Shown here: piece after piece, positions 18,079-26,735 of the stretch | How positions within the stretch are numbered: the first letter of the stretch is position 1 | How the letters are laid out: each line of letters starts with the position of its first letter | Source of the DNA: Crocinitomicaceae bacterium | Lineage (GTDB): Bacteria; Bacteroidota; Bacteroidia; Flavobacteriales_D; Crocinitomicaceae | Length of the DNA: 64,000 bases | Assembly (NCBI GenBank): GCA_029252405.1 | Contig: JAQXBM010000007.1 | Coordinates: 18,810-82,809, forward strand | Direction of reading: 5' to 3' | Program-made: the position numbers and the translations under genes | Notes under the pieces: model-generated | The model's database searches: none | What the model was told of the DNA's origin: nothing | What the model saw: only the letters and a program-made list of their open reading frames with translations

Positions 18079-18366
18079 CTATTTGATTTCGGTAATCTCT
18101 ATCGATCCATAATTTTTGTGATACAATTCGCAAAAGAATGTATCCGAGCTAGCGCGACATTCGGGAACTGTGTTATATTTCACTTTTAGACTTGTTCCAT
18201 CAGGATATGAGTTGATCATGGATGGATTACAGACCAAATAGTCTTTGTTGTTTATTTCTAAATACGTTCCGGTGCAATCGCGATCGATTGTTGCCTTTCT
18301 TCCATACTTTCCACATGAAGCTAACATGAGTATGGCGAAGACTGCCATTAGTAAGTTCTTTGTCAT
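18079..18366 (-). CDS. small cysteine-containing lipoprotein, unknown function
   Basis: A 95-aa predicted lipoprotein with signal MTKNLLMAVFAILMLASC (lipobox LASC). The mature part has four further Cys residues (DRDC, YLVC, PEC, FFC), which probably form two disulfides, and a short beta-rich domain (TYLEINNKDYLVCNPS, SLKVKYN). The family is not recognised. It starts two bases after the stop of the upstream gene and is the last of three same-strand genes encoding exported proteins, so it belongs to that operon. Confidence 0.75.
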   Translation of the reverse strand: MTKNLLMAVFAILMLASCGKYGRKATIDRDCTGTYLEINNKDYLVCNPSMINSYPDGTSLKVKYNTVPECRASSDTFFCELYHKNYGSIEITEIK

Positions 18367-18367
18367 T

Positions 18368-19324
18368 TTAGAATCGTTTTACAAGGTTAAATCCAACTGA
18401 GATGTCATTGTTTGGAGATTGATATCCAAATACATTCCAACTCAAATCACTCCGAGTTTTCTTCCCTCTGATTTGTTGAATCAGCGCATAGGTATTAAAA
18501 GCCGTTGAAAAAGTACCAAAGGCAATATTGAACATTGAAAGGTTTTGATTTCGCTTGTTTACAGAGCCGCTCCACGTCCATGGGTCAATATACTGGCGAT
18601 TGTAATTGATCGCTCCCAGTGTTATTTGACTTACACCAGATGCCATTCCAATTGTAGGGGCAATCCATCCGCCCTTGCTAGGTTTTTTTAAGTTGCTCAT
18701 ACTAATCAACGAAGTTGAAAGTCCAATACCACTAATCGCTGAAGATGAAATCGCGTATCCTGGTGGAACGTAGTTTTCATCATAGTAAATCGGCGAGCCG
18801 TAAGTTGGTTGAATCATGGCGCACTCTTTCAGTGTCAATCCACTTTGTTCAACCCACTTGATCAATTCAGGGTTTGTCATTTCGTAAATGGTCGCGTAAT
18901 TTTCGCTTGCTTCAATCGATGCTACTAGATCTTCATTTCCTGTTTGCTGAACAAGGTATCCAACTGCACAAATTTGATTGTTTTTGTCACGGAAGCACGG
19001 CTTTCTTTGGTTTGGATAATCATAGTTCGATGGAAATTCTCCATTTCTCCAATAGTTACTCAGTAAGTTGATCGCAATTTTCCGGTTTTCTTGAAGCTCT
19101 TTTGAAAGATGGCTCACATCCTGTTCAAGAAGGAGATTTTCAACGTAGGCAAGATGAATTTGGATGCGTTCTTTTTCATTCAAGTCTGAAGGGATTGCTG
19201 CGCCGAATGTGACTTCATAACTTTCATTTCCAAGAATTGGGTTGATTCCATCTTCTGACGGCTGAGTAAAATACAATCCAGCTACTCCTGCTGCGATCAC
19301 GATTAAAAAAGGGATGATTTTCAT
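18368..19324 (-). CDS. secreted protein with conserved Cys domain, unknown function
   Basis: A 318-aa protein. I start at ATG 19324 because the signal/anchor segment MKIIPFLIVIAAGVAGLYF begins there; the earlier in-frame ATG lies inside the preceding gene. The first half contains a strongly patterned block: YWRNGEFPSNYDYPNQRK, PCFRD, ICAVGYLV, then SGLTLKECAMIQP. These are motifs I have seen in uncharacterised secreted proteins of Bacteroidota, here with three Cys. The second half has hydrophobic glycine-rich stretches (SAISGIGLSTSLISM) and ends VGFNLVKRF. No function can be assigned. It is the middle gene of a three-gene operon. Confidence 0.75.
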   Translation of the reverse strand: MKIIPFLIVIAAGVAGLYFTQPSEDGINPILGNESYEVTFGAAIPSDLNEKERIQIHLAYVENLLLEQDVSHLSKELQENRKIAINLLSNYWRNGEFPSNYDYPNQRKPCFRDKNNQICAVGYLVQQTGNEDLVASIEASENYATIYEMTNPELIKWVEQSGLTLKECAMIQPTYGSPIYYDENYVPPGYAISSSAISGIGLSTSLISMSNLKKPSKGGWIAPTIGMASGVSQITLGAINYNRQYIDPWTWSGSVNKRNQNLSMFNIAFGTFSTAFNTYALIQQIRGKKTRSDLSWNVFGYQSPNNDISVGFNLVKRF

Positions 19325-19335
19325 ATTGATTTGAA

Positions 19336-19740
19336 TTAAATGCGTTCGTATTTTTGTTGACACCCACAGATACAAGGGAAGCTTATGATTAGCGTATTCC
19401 CGTTCAATGTGTAGTTGTATGACATTGGCATCATGCTTACGCAGTTGTCTGGCGCCAAAGTTTCATTCGAAATATCATAGGTTCCTGTATGGATTAAGCC
19501 TGCTTGACTAGTCATTTGACACATATCACCGTTCGCCTCAAATGTGCCATTTGCGTAAAATCGTATTTCTTTACTGCTAGTAATTGGATTAAACGTTCCA
19601 CTTCCATCTCCAGGGTCAGCCAGCTGTTCAGTCAGTTGCCACTTTCCGACAATTTCATTACCGAATCCGCATTCTGTTTTTTGACAGCTTGCCAATAGTA
19701 GGATTAGACTGCTTAGGATAAAAAGCGTTACGTTTTTCAT
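19336..19740 (-). CDS. lipocalin-like lipoprotein
   Basis: A 134-aa lipoprotein with signal MKNVTLFILSSLILLLASC (lipobox LASC). The mature part follows the lipocalin-like/META-type pattern of Bacteroidota: IVGKWQLTEQLADPGDG, SSKEIRFYANGTFEANG, GTYDIS, YTLNGNTLIIS. Such proteins fold as a small beta-barrel and sit in the periplasm or outer membrane; the ligand is unknown. The extra Cys-rich end (FPCICGCQQKYERI) is unusual and could bind metal or form disulfides. It is the first gene of a tight operon of three exported proteins. Confidence 0.75.
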   Translation of the reverse strand: MKNVTLFILSSLILLLASCQKTECGFGNEIVGKWQLTEQLADPGDGSGTFNPITSSKEIRFYANGTFEANGDMCQMTSQAGLIHTGTYDISNETLAPDNCVSMMPMSYNYTLNGNTLIISFPCICGCQQKYERI

Positions 19741-19824
19741 ACTGGGTGTTTACTATCATAATGATCCAAATTCAAAAAGGGTTGCATGCGAAAGCAAATA
19801 ATTATTCCTGCGTGATTTTTCGAC

Positions 19825-19832
19825 TATATTTG
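19825..19832 (+). promoter_or_regulatory. -7 box 4 nt from the start codon of the MFS gene
   Basis: TATATTTG, then CGCC, then ATG. It matches the leaderless arrangement exactly. Confidence 0.5.
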
Positions 19833-19836
19833 CGCC

Positions 19837-21045
19837 ATGAATTCCAAGAATGCGATGCTCTTTATTTTCATCACAATTGTGATTGATGCAACTGGACTTG
19901 GAATTATTATTCCGACGCTTCCTGATTTGATTGCTGAAACCAGTAATGTGAAGTTGGGTGAGTCAAAAATGTATGCAGGCTACATCGCCATGGTCTACGC
20001 GGCCATGCAATTCATTTTTGCGCCAATTGTTGGGGGATTAAGCGATCGATATGGACGTCGTCCAGTGCTGCTTTTGTCATTATTCGGTCTAGCTATCGAC
20101 TACGTGATTATGTTCTACGCACCCTCTTTGATGTGGTTAGTCATAGGACGCTGCATTTCGGGTATGTTTGGTGCGAGCTATTCCACGGCTACCGCCTACA
20201 TTGCGGATATTTCAACCAATGAAACCCGGACGAAGAATTTCGGAATGGTTGGAGCGGCATTTGGAGTTGGATTCATTATTGGTCCAGCCATTGGGGGAGT
20301 GCTCGGAGATGTCGGAATTCGCATGCCATTTCTTTTCGCAGCAGGACTTTCATTTTTAAATTTCGTGTACGGATTCTTCGTCCTAAAGGAAACGTTGGCA
20401 GTAGAAAATCGTCGTCCTTTCTCGTTGAAACGATCGAATCCAATTGGGTCATTTATTCAAATTGTGAAGTACAAGGAATTGGCCAACATGTTCATCGTGA
20501 TTTTCATGTATTACCTCGCTGGAACGGCAATTCAAAATACATGGGTTTACTTGACCAAAGAACGCTTCTTGTGGACAGAGTTGGATGTGGGAATTTCCCT
20601 TGCAACGGTGGGAGTGTGCGTCGCGATTGTCCAAGGTGGATTAACAGGAATTTTCGCGAAGAAATGGGGGGATGTGAAAACAGCCTATGTCGGTTTGGTG
20701 ATGTTTGTTTTAGCAACAACAGGGATCGGTTTTGCGAATAGCGGATGGATGCTCTACGCATTGATGTTACCCTACGCATTCACTGGACTTGCAGGTCCAA
20801 CGATTCAAGCAATTATGTCCAAAAACACCTCGGCTTCGGAGCAGGGGGAATTGCAAGGCTCCATTACCAGTATTGTCAGTCTAGCTGAGATTGTCGGGCC
20901 TGTTTTTATGATGGCATTGATGTCATGGACAACCGTTGGGATCCCAGAAGAAGAACGGGTTTATGGTTCTCCATATTTCGCTGCAGCCGTATTCGTAATT
21001 GTCGGTTTTTTCTTCTTTTATCGAGCTGTTAAAAGACAAGCGTAA
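19837..21045 (+). CDS. MFS exporter of the TetA/MdtG type
   Basis: A 402-aa inner-membrane transporter with 12 predicted helices. The loop 2-3 signature is GGLSDRYGRRPVLL and helix 4/5 contains the antiporter motif C region (GFIIGPAIGGVLGD). The overall order matches the DHA1 drug:proton antiporters that include tetracycline exporters. I would not call it a resistance gene: chromosomal TetA-like proteins in Bacteroidota often have unknown substrates and nothing mobile is adjacent. It ends one base before the stop of the convergent acs gene, so both transcripts must overlap or share a termination signal. Confidence 0.9.
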   Translation: MNSKNAMLFIFITIVIDATGLGIIIPTLPDLIAETSNVKLGESKMYAGYIAMVYAAMQFIFAPIVGGLSDRYGRRPVLLLSLFGLAIDYVIMFYAPSLMWLVIGRCISGMFGASYSTATAYIADISTNETRTKNFGMVGAAFGVGFIIGPAIGGVLGDVGIRMPFLFAAGLSFLNFVYGFFVLKETLAVENRRPFSLKRSNPIGSFIQIVKYKELANMFIVIFMYYLAGTAIQNTWVYLTKERFLWTELDVGISLATVGVCVAIVQGGLTGIFAKKWGDVKTAYVGLVMFVLATTGIGFANSGWMLYALMLPYAFTGLAGPTIQAIMSKNTSASEQGELQGSITSIVSLAEIVGPVFMMALMSWTTVGIPEEERVYGSPYFAAAVFVIVGFFFFYRAVKRQA

Positions 21046-21046
21046 A

Positions 21047-22945
21047 TCACATCGATTTCTCCACAATTTCATCTACTAAACTAGGGTCGAGAAGGGTAGA
21101 AGTATCACCAAAATTGGATTTTTCGCCTTCGGCAATCTTTCTCAGAATTCGTCGCATGATTTTCCCTGATCGCGTCTTTGGAAGACCAGTTACCAGTTGA
21201 ATTTTATCAGGCTTCGCAATTTTTCCAATTCCTTCAGAAACCGAGTTAGTCAATGCAGCAACGATCGTGTCTCGATCTTCAATTTTACTTGGGTCCACGA
21301 CAACGTAGGCATAAATTCCTTGGCCCTTGATGTCATGTGGGTACCCCACAACTGCTGATTCAATCGCATACTCATTTGTGTTGATTGCGTCTTCAATTTC
21401 CGCTGTTCCAAAACGGTGTCCGGATACATTAATTACGTCATCAACACGGCCAATAATACGGTACATTCCATCTGCATCTCGCTTCGCTCCATCTCCCGTG
21501 AAATAGTAATTTTCATAGTTTGAGAAATAGACGTTTTTGCAGCGCTCATGATCTCCATAAGTCGTTCTTAAAATCGACGGCCACGGATGTTTGATGCAGA
21601 GGTAGCCTTCTTGGTCATTCTCTTCAATTTCGTTTCCTTCTCCATCCAAAAGAACAGGTTGAATTCCGGGAAGCGGATATCCTGCATGAGTAGGATGCAT
21701 AGGAGATAAATTTCCTAACCCTGAAAGCATAATTCCTCCAGTTTCCGTCTGCCACCACGTATCAACAACAGGACAATTTTTCTTTCCAATATTGTCGAAA
21801 TACCATTGCCAAGCTTCTTCATTGATGGGCTCTCCAACAGATCCAATCACTTTCAAAGAAGAAAGGTCACTGCGATTCACGACATCCAATCCACAACCCA
21901 TTAAAGAGCGAATTGCCGTTGGGGCGGTATAAAACTGATTCACCTTGTATTTTTCGCACACTTGCCAGAATCGGCCCGGATCAGGGTAGGTTGGAACTCC
22001 TTCAAAAATAACGGAAGTTGCCCCTGCCAAAAGTGGTCCATAAACGATGTAAGAATGTCCAGTAATCCAGCCGATATCCGCTGTACACCAAAACACATCA
22101 CCTTCCTCATATTGAAAAACATTCTGGAAGGAATACGAAGTATACACCATGTATCCGCCGCAGGTATGCACAACACCTTTTGGTTTTCCTGTTGATCCTG
22201 ATGTGTACAAAATGAACAACATGTCTTCCGCGTCCATTACTTCAGCTTCGCAAGTAGTTGACTGATCTTCCATGAGTTCGTGGTACCACAAATCACGATC
22301 AGCTTTCATTTCTGGGTTCGAATGCACGCAGTCAACTACGATCGAATGTTCGACACTCGGACATGTGAGCAATGATTCGTCCACCATGGATTTCAAATCA
22401 ACTTTCTTCATTCCACGATTCAGTCCGTCTGCTGTAATGACCAATTTCGCTTGAGCATCATTGATTCGATCGGCCAAGGCATTTGATGAGAATCCAGCGA
22501 AAACAATCGAGTGGATGGCGCCAATTCGCGCGCAAGCTAAAATCGCTACCACAGATTCTAAAATCATCGGCATGTAAATACACACGCGATCACCTTTTCC
22601 AACGCCCAGTCCGCGCATTGCATTCGACAATTTGCACACTTCAGCGTGCAATTCTCGGTATGTGATTTGTTTCCCTTCTGCATTGATATCATTCGCTTCC
22701 CAAAAGAAAGCAACTTGATCTCCTCGCGTTGCTAAATGACGATCCAACAGGTTTTCAGTAATGTTCAATTGTCCTCCTTCAAACCACTTCACTTTGGGCT
22801 CGCTAAAATTCCAATTGAGTGTATTCGACCAGGGTTTTTTCCACTCGAAAGTATTGGCGATTTCCGACCAGAAGTCCGCTGGGTTTTCGACACTTTGTGC
22901 GTATTTATGCTGATATTCCTCGAAGGAAGTAATGCGTAGGCTCAT
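21047..22945 (-). CDS. acs: acetyl-CoA synthetase
   Basis: Activates acetate with ATP and CoA to acetyl-CoA, allowing growth on or scavenging of acetate. The 632-aa length and N-terminal ACAS_N segment (FEEYQHKYAQSVENPADFW) fit Acs and not a general acyl-CoA ligase. Visible motifs are the P-loop YTSGSTGKPKGVV near residue 250, DTWWQTETGG near residue 395 and the C-terminal TRSGKIMRRILR containing the regulatory lysine acetylated in Acs enzymes. It is a single gene; no deacetylase or acetate permease lies beside it. Confidence 0.96.
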   Translation of the reverse strand: MSLRITSFEEYQHKYAQSVENPADFWSEIANTFEWKKPWSNTLNWNFSEPKVKWFEGGQLNITENLLDRHLATRGDQVAFFWEANDINAEGKQITYRELHAEVCKLSNAMRGLGVGKGDRVCIYMPMILESVVAILACARIGAIHSIVFAGFSSNALADRINDAQAKLVITADGLNRGMKKVDLKSMVDESLLTCPSVEHSIVVDCVHSNPEMKADRDLWYHELMEDQSTTCEAEVMDAEDMLFILYTSGSTGKPKGVVHTCGGYMVYTSYSFQNVFQYEEGDVFWCTADIGWITGHSYIVYGPLLAGATSVIFEGVPTYPDPGRFWQVCEKYKVNQFYTAPTAIRSLMGCGLDVVNRSDLSSLKVIGSVGEPINEEAWQWYFDNIGKKNCPVVDTWWQTETGGIMLSGLGNLSPMHPTHAGYPLPGIQPVLLDGEGNEIEENDQEGYLCIKHPWPSILRTTYGDHERCKNVYFSNYENYYFTGDGAKRDADGMYRIIGRVDDVINVSGHRFGTAEIEDAINTNEYAIESAVVGYPHDIKGQGIYAYVVVDPSKIEDRDTIVAALTNSVSEGIGKIAKPDKIQLVTGLPKTRSGKIMRRILRKIAEGEKSNFGDTSTLLDPSLVDEIVEKSM

Positions 22946-22982
22946 GATTTTTGATTTGAAGACCTAAAATAACAAAAAGAAG

Positions 22983-24629
22983 CTATTCAAGTCGAAGCAG
23001 ATACTCATATTCTAGTTCCGATTCTCTTGACCATTCCAGTAAGAAAGACAAAGTCAGCAGGGTAGCACGTTGCGAAGGGTATTTCTTTACAACGCTCGCA
23101 CCTCTGCGCTCTTCAATTTCGAGGTATCCTGCTTCATTGGTGAAGACGAGTGATCCTTTCTCAGCATCCAACAATTCTCGCGTATCCCAAGTCGGAACAA
23201 AGCGCTGAGCGGAGAAATGAATCGAGTGACTTTCATAGGCGTAGAGGTTCACGTCGAGTTTCTTTTTACGAATTTCAGTACCAGCCACAGAACTCGATTG
23301 ATAGCTGAGAAGGTTCGGGTAGAAGTGTGTTGACATGACCAAATTGAAACCAATTGCGACGAGAATAGCAGGAAATAAAATCCTCTCAGGTCGATTTTTG
23401 AGTCCGCGAAAGGCAATCCATGAAAGAATGAATAATCCGCTCAAAATGATGGGCAAAAGCACCGATTCAATTGGGAACACGACGGACATCAATACAATCG
23501 AGGCGATCCAAAATAACTGCATAAATCCGAAGTGATATTTCGCCAACTTTTCGCGCAGCTGATCAGAAAATCCAAAGATGAAATTAGCGGTTAGAATTGC
23601 TGCAAACGGGAAGATCACAAAGATATAATGGGGAAGCTTATAATGAGATAATGAGAGCGCGATGAAGATCAAAATGAATCCTCCAAGGGTAATAAATTCT
23701 CCTTGCAACGTGACCTTCTGGAGGAGCTTTCTGATCAAGTTTCTCACTTTAACAAAAAGCGCTGGAACAAAGAAGAAAATCCAAGGTTGAAAGTCCCATA
23801 AAATCGAATGGGTGAAGAAGAAATAACCCGAGTCGTTTGACCAGTAATTCTCTCCCGTAATTCGACCAAAACTTTGCGTCCAAAAGAAGAACTTAAGTCC
23901 AGATGGGCCTTCCAATCCATACACCGTTTTTTCAGGATGGAGATCGAATTGAGTGTACAATCCGTAGCACATAGGAAAAAGCAAAATACCGACCAAAATC
24001 AGGAGTAAAATCCACCTTGGATTGAAGATGTTTTTCCATTGTTTTTTGAGGAGGAATTCGGTCCCAAATGCTGCGGCGAGAATGACCAAAATCAGCGGTC
24101 CTTTTGACATCATTGCACCTGCAATTCCGACCGCTAAAAGAATGAAATGAATGCTCTTTTTGGTTTGAAGGTACGCCGCCATTTGCCAAACTGAAAACAT
24201 AGTTAAACCGAGTAGCATCGAATCAGTTCGGACATCATTCGTAATCAAGAATAAAGCTTGAGTTGACGCTAAAATCAAGGCTGATGCGAGCGCAATTTGT
24301 TTCGAATAATACAATCGTGCAAATCGGAAAGTGCTGTAAATTCCTAGCAATGTGATTAACACCGAAGGCAGTTTGTACGAGAAGTTGGAGATCCCAAATG
24401 CCATGTAAGAAACGGCGGTTGTCCAAAAAAGGAGGGGAGGTTTGTCCAGGTAATCTTTGCCGTGCTCGTATACATGCAGAAAGGACTTTGTCCAGCTCAT
24501 TTCCATAGAAATCACGGAGTATTGAGCGGCATCGACCTCCATCACGTCGATGAACAGGTTGAAAAAGTACACAATGAATATCCCTCCAAAGATTAGATGG
24601 TATCGGTATTTCCAGAGGAATTCATTCAT
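22983..24629 (-). CDS. ArnT-like family 39 glycosyltransferase
   Basis: A 548-aa polytopic membrane protein with about eleven helices. The GT39/ArnT features are visible at the N-terminus: VMEVDAAQYSVISMEM with the catalytic-loop Asp, followed by YLDKPPLLFW. Enzymes of this kind use polyprenyl-phosphate-linked sugars to modify lipid A or proteins on the outer face of the inner membrane. The donor and acceptor cannot be deduced. The last 100 residues form a soluble tail. It stands alone, 37 bp from the acs start on the same strand. Confidence 0.88.
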   Translation of the reverse strand: MNEFLWKYRYHLIFGGIFIVYFFNLFIDVMEVDAAQYSVISMEMSWTKSFLHVYEHGKDYLDKPPLLFWTTAVSYMAFGISNFSYKLPSVLITLLGIYSTFRFARLYYSKQIALASALILASTQALFLITNDVRTDSMLLGLTMFSVWQMAAYLQTKKSIHFILLAVGIAGAMMSKGPLILVILAAAFGTEFLLKKQWKNIFNPRWILLLILVGILLFPMCYGLYTQFDLHPEKTVYGLEGPSGLKFFFWTQSFGRITGENYWSNDSGYFFFTHSILWDFQPWIFFFVPALFVKVRNLIRKLLQKVTLQGEFITLGGFILIFIALSLSHYKLPHYIFVIFPFAAILTANFIFGFSDQLREKLAKYHFGFMQLFWIASIVLMSVVFPIESVLLPIILSGLFILSWIAFRGLKNRPERILFPAILVAIGFNLVMSTHFYPNLLSYQSSSVAGTEIRKKKLDVNLYAYESHSIHFSAQRFVPTWDTRELLDAEKGSLVFTNEAGYLEIEERRGASVVKKYPSQRATLLTLSFLLEWSRESELEYEYLLRLE

Positions 24630-24778
24630 TCAAGAGTACGTTTTGAACTTCTAAAATTAGTGATTCAAAAGTAAGGGCAGCAGATTTTGCTTCTTTTTGA
24701 GTTGATTGTTCGTTTGAATAACAAGAATTGCACGATGCATTTTTTTAAGAATTCTCGATTGATGAAGATTAAATCCAT

Positions 24779-24786
24779 TATATTTG
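24779..24786 (+). promoter_or_regulatory. -7 box of tRNA-Leu
   Basis: TATATTTG is an exact TAnnTTTG match 16 bp before the mature tRNA. A TTG at 24759 is 17 bp upstream, slightly short of the usual 19. Confidence 0.5.
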
Positions 24787-24802
24787 CAATCCCAATTTAC
24801 AT

Positions 24803-24884
24803 ACCCATGTGGCGGAATTGGTAGACGTGCACGCTTGAGGGGCGTGTGTCCTAGGACGTGTGGGTTCGACTCCCATCGTGGGTA
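24803..24884 (+). tRNA. tRNA-Leu (anticodon GAG)
   Basis: The acceptor stem ACCCATG pairs with CGTGGGT. The anticodon stem CACGC/GCGTG encloses the loop TTGAGGG, giving GAG at positions 34-36. A long class II variable arm (TGTCCTAGGACG) and the T arm GTGGG-TTCGACT-CCCAT complete the fold. The discriminator is A and the 3' CCA is not encoded. It reads CUC and CUU codons. Confidence 0.95.
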
Positions 24885-24895
24885 CAAAAAATACA

Positions 24896-24943
24896 GGGTG
24901 AGTGTAAAGAGCGAGAGCGATTGACATTCACCCTTATTTTTTT
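24896..24943 (+). terminator. terminator downstream of tRNA-Leu
   Basis: GGGTGAGTGT pairs with ACATTCACCC (one bulge) and is followed by TTATTTTTTT. It begins 11 bp after the tRNA. Confidence 0.75.
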
Positions 24944-24954
24944 CTGAGCACCCG

Positions 24955-25028
24955 CACTCAAACTCACACTAAATCTTGTCATTGAAAATCTGAAGTTTTA
25001 CCTCAACTTTCTCACTCAAACTCACACT
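24955..25028. repeat. two copies of a 16-bp direct repeat
   Basis: CACTCAAACTCACACT occurs at 24955-24970 and again at 25013-25028, 42 bp apart, with no gene between. It could be a duplication scar. Confidence 0.5.
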
Positions 25029-25039
25029 TTTTCTATGTA

Positions 25040-25059
25040 GGCTGAGCGGAGCCGAAGTC
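25040..25059. repeat. intergenic palindromic repeat (REP-like)
   Basis: GGCTGAGCGGAGCCGAAGTC is of the widely scattered CTGAGCGGAGTCGAAG type. A related copy sits at 38262. It touches the stop codon of the DWDxW-repeat gene. Confidence 0.45.
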
Positions 25060-25535
25060 TACTTCAAATGAAACGCAGTAAATACCGCAACAAACACAAT
25101 GGCAGCCTCTGCTTCTTCAGAAATGTCACCATCAATGTCAATGTCCCAACGCTCGAAGTTATTCGAAAAAATCGTTCTAACAGAACCATCTGCATCACCA
25201 GAGATATCCCAGCGTTCTAGATCATCGTTAAAAACAGTTTTTACACGAATTGTCTGATCTCCATCGCGAATTTCCCATTGATCAAAGTCGTTAGAGAAAA
25301 TCGTTTTTAAAGTCACACCAGAACCAACAGTCCACGAGTCCCAATCATTTGAAAATTGAGTGCGGATAGCAATCGAGCCAAATTTCCAGCTGTCCCAATC
25401 GTCGGTGAAGGTTGTTCTGATGGTAATTCCGTCCCAACGCCATTGCGATTGATCCTTGGTGAAAGTTGTTGAAAGCGATTGCGCGCTGGTCGTAAAACTC
25501 AGTGCCGCGATGAATATTACAAGAAGCTGTTTCAT
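25059..25535 (-). CDS. small secreted protein made of six DWDxW-type repeats
   Basis: A 158-aa protein with a signal peptide (MKQLLVIFIAALSFTTSAQ). Its mature part is six short tandem units of 17 to 22 residues. Each unit has an aromatic or aliphatic strand followed by acidic residues and a Trp: TFTKDQSQW, TFTDDWDSW, QFSNDWDSW, IFSNDFDQW, VFNDDLERW, IFSNNFERW. The C-terminus is hydrophobic (AIVFVAVFTAFHLK) and may re-enter a membrane. The regular Trp and acidic spacing suggests a beta solenoid or small propeller-like sheet. The family is not recognised. The start codon lies 9 bp after the ABC permease stop, so it is the third gene of that operon. Confidence 0.75.
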   Translation of the reverse strand: MKQLLVIFIAALSFTTSAQSLSTTFTKDQSQWRWDGITIRTTFTDDWDSWKFGSIAIRTQFSNDWDSWTVGSGVTLKTIFSNDFDQWEIRDGDQTIRVKTVFNDDLERWDISGDADGSVRTIFSNNFERWDIDIDGDISEEAEAAIVFVAVFTAFHLK

Positions 25536-25544
25536 ATCTATTCG

Positions 25545-26735
25545 TTAAAGTACAACATTTGTTTCTTTGTCGAAGCGCTTGTACGAAACTATTACCGCTA
25601 AGACCGCAAGTGTGATCATTACAGCAAAACTCAAGCCAACTAATCCACCATCGAGTGTGCCTGCAATGAGTTCTTTTGTAGCGAGAACGATATTCACAAT
25701 CGGAATGCACGCTGTCAAGATGTTTAGCTCGATTCCTGGGAAGAAACCGACCATCGCAGGAAGTACCACAATGATGTTCAGAGGAGTAATAATACTTTGT
25801 GCTTCCTTGAAGCTTTTCGCATACACTGCTATCGGAATCATCAGCCCAGCGAAGAATACGGTTAAAGGGAAGAGTAATCCAAATAGCATTAAAATAAATT
25901 TCGGACTGAGTACACTATGAATGACATTCAAGATTTCGGGATTGTCAACAATGTCAAACACTTCAATTGATAAGAAGAGTCCGAGCAAGGCGAAAGTCGA
26001 TGCTAGGAGTCCAGAAAGTACTACTACGCCCATTTTCCCAAATAAGATTTGCCATCGAGCCACAGGAGTCGTCAGAAGTGTTTCTATCGTCCCGCGTTCC
26101 TTTTCTCCAGTAAATAAATCAATTGCAGGATACATACATCCGATAAATCCAAATGCGATGAAAATGTAGGGAAGGAATCCACCTGCTAATTTTCCAATCA
26201 TTTCTTTCGAGGAAGCAACATTCGAGTAGTTAATTTCTAACGGTCGAATCTCTTCTTCGTTGATTTCTAAATCGAGGTAGCGTTCTTGCTTCGCAATGGA
26301 TTCAACCGTCTCCAAATAAGCTTCCGCTCGATCCTGCATTCCTAAATCAGTCGCATTGAAGAAAACGGTCACTCCAGCTGGCTTTTTCATCTCCATCGAC
26401 ATGTCGAAATCTGGACTTGGGTAAATTCCAATTTGCGCTGAATCCAGTTTGATTGCAGCTTTCAATTCTGCCGTGTCTTTGTAGGTCGTAATGTTCTTTT
26501 TTCCGAGTGACTCAGGCAATAATTCCAGTTGAGAAATAACGTAGTTATCGGTTTCGCCGACCACACCAATTTCAATGGTTTTTTCAGCTGCTTCCTTAGA
26601 AAATGATTCCGAAACAGTCACAAATAAGCTGAGAATAATCGGGAAGATGAGCACTGGAATAACCAGCATCATGATGAGCGTTCTACGATCACGCAGCGTA
26701 TCCTTGAGTTCTTTTTTGAATATTGTAAAAATCAT
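25545..26735 (-). CDS. ABC-2 type exporter permease (NatB-like)
   Basis: A 396-aa membrane subunit. One N-terminal helix (TLIMMLVIPVLIFPIILSLF) is followed by a large external domain (about residues 40-180) and then five helices with the ABC-2 hallmark GGFLPYIFIAFGFIGCMYPA and a cytoplasmic ERGTIETLLTTP segment. This is the architecture of NatB and related DrrB-type permeases. It overlaps the ATPase gene by 4 bp (ATGA), so translation is coupled. NatAB of Bacillus exports Na+, but homologues with other substrates are common, so I leave the substrate open. Confidence 0.9.
   Translation of the reverse strand: MIFTIFKKELKDTLRDRRTLIMMLVIPVLIFPIILSLFVTVSESFSKEAAEKTIEIGVVGETDNYVISQLELLPESLGKKNITTYKDTAELKAAIKLDSAQIGIYPSPDFDMSMEMKKPAGVTVFFNATDLGMQDRAEAYLETVESIAKQERYLDLEINEEEIRPLEINYSNVASSKEMIGKLAGGFLPYIFIAFGFIGCMYPAIDLFTGEKERGTIETLLTTPVARWQILFGKMGVVVLSGLLASTFALLGLFLSIEVFDIVDNPEILNVIHSVLSPKFILMLFGLLFPLTVFFAGLMIPIAVYAKSFKEAQSIITPLNIIVVLPAMVGFFPGIELNILTACIPIVNIVLATKELIAGTLDGGLVGLSFAVMITLAVLAVIVSYKRFDKETNVVL

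Noticed and set aside
19837..21045. Tetracycline-resistance gene
   Set aside because: TetA-like sequence alone does not show resistance; there is no regulator or mobile element beside it.
24803..24884. tRNA-Leu as a second integration site
   Set aside because: No integrase or partial tRNA copy lies nearby; the flanking repeats do not match the tRNA 3' end.
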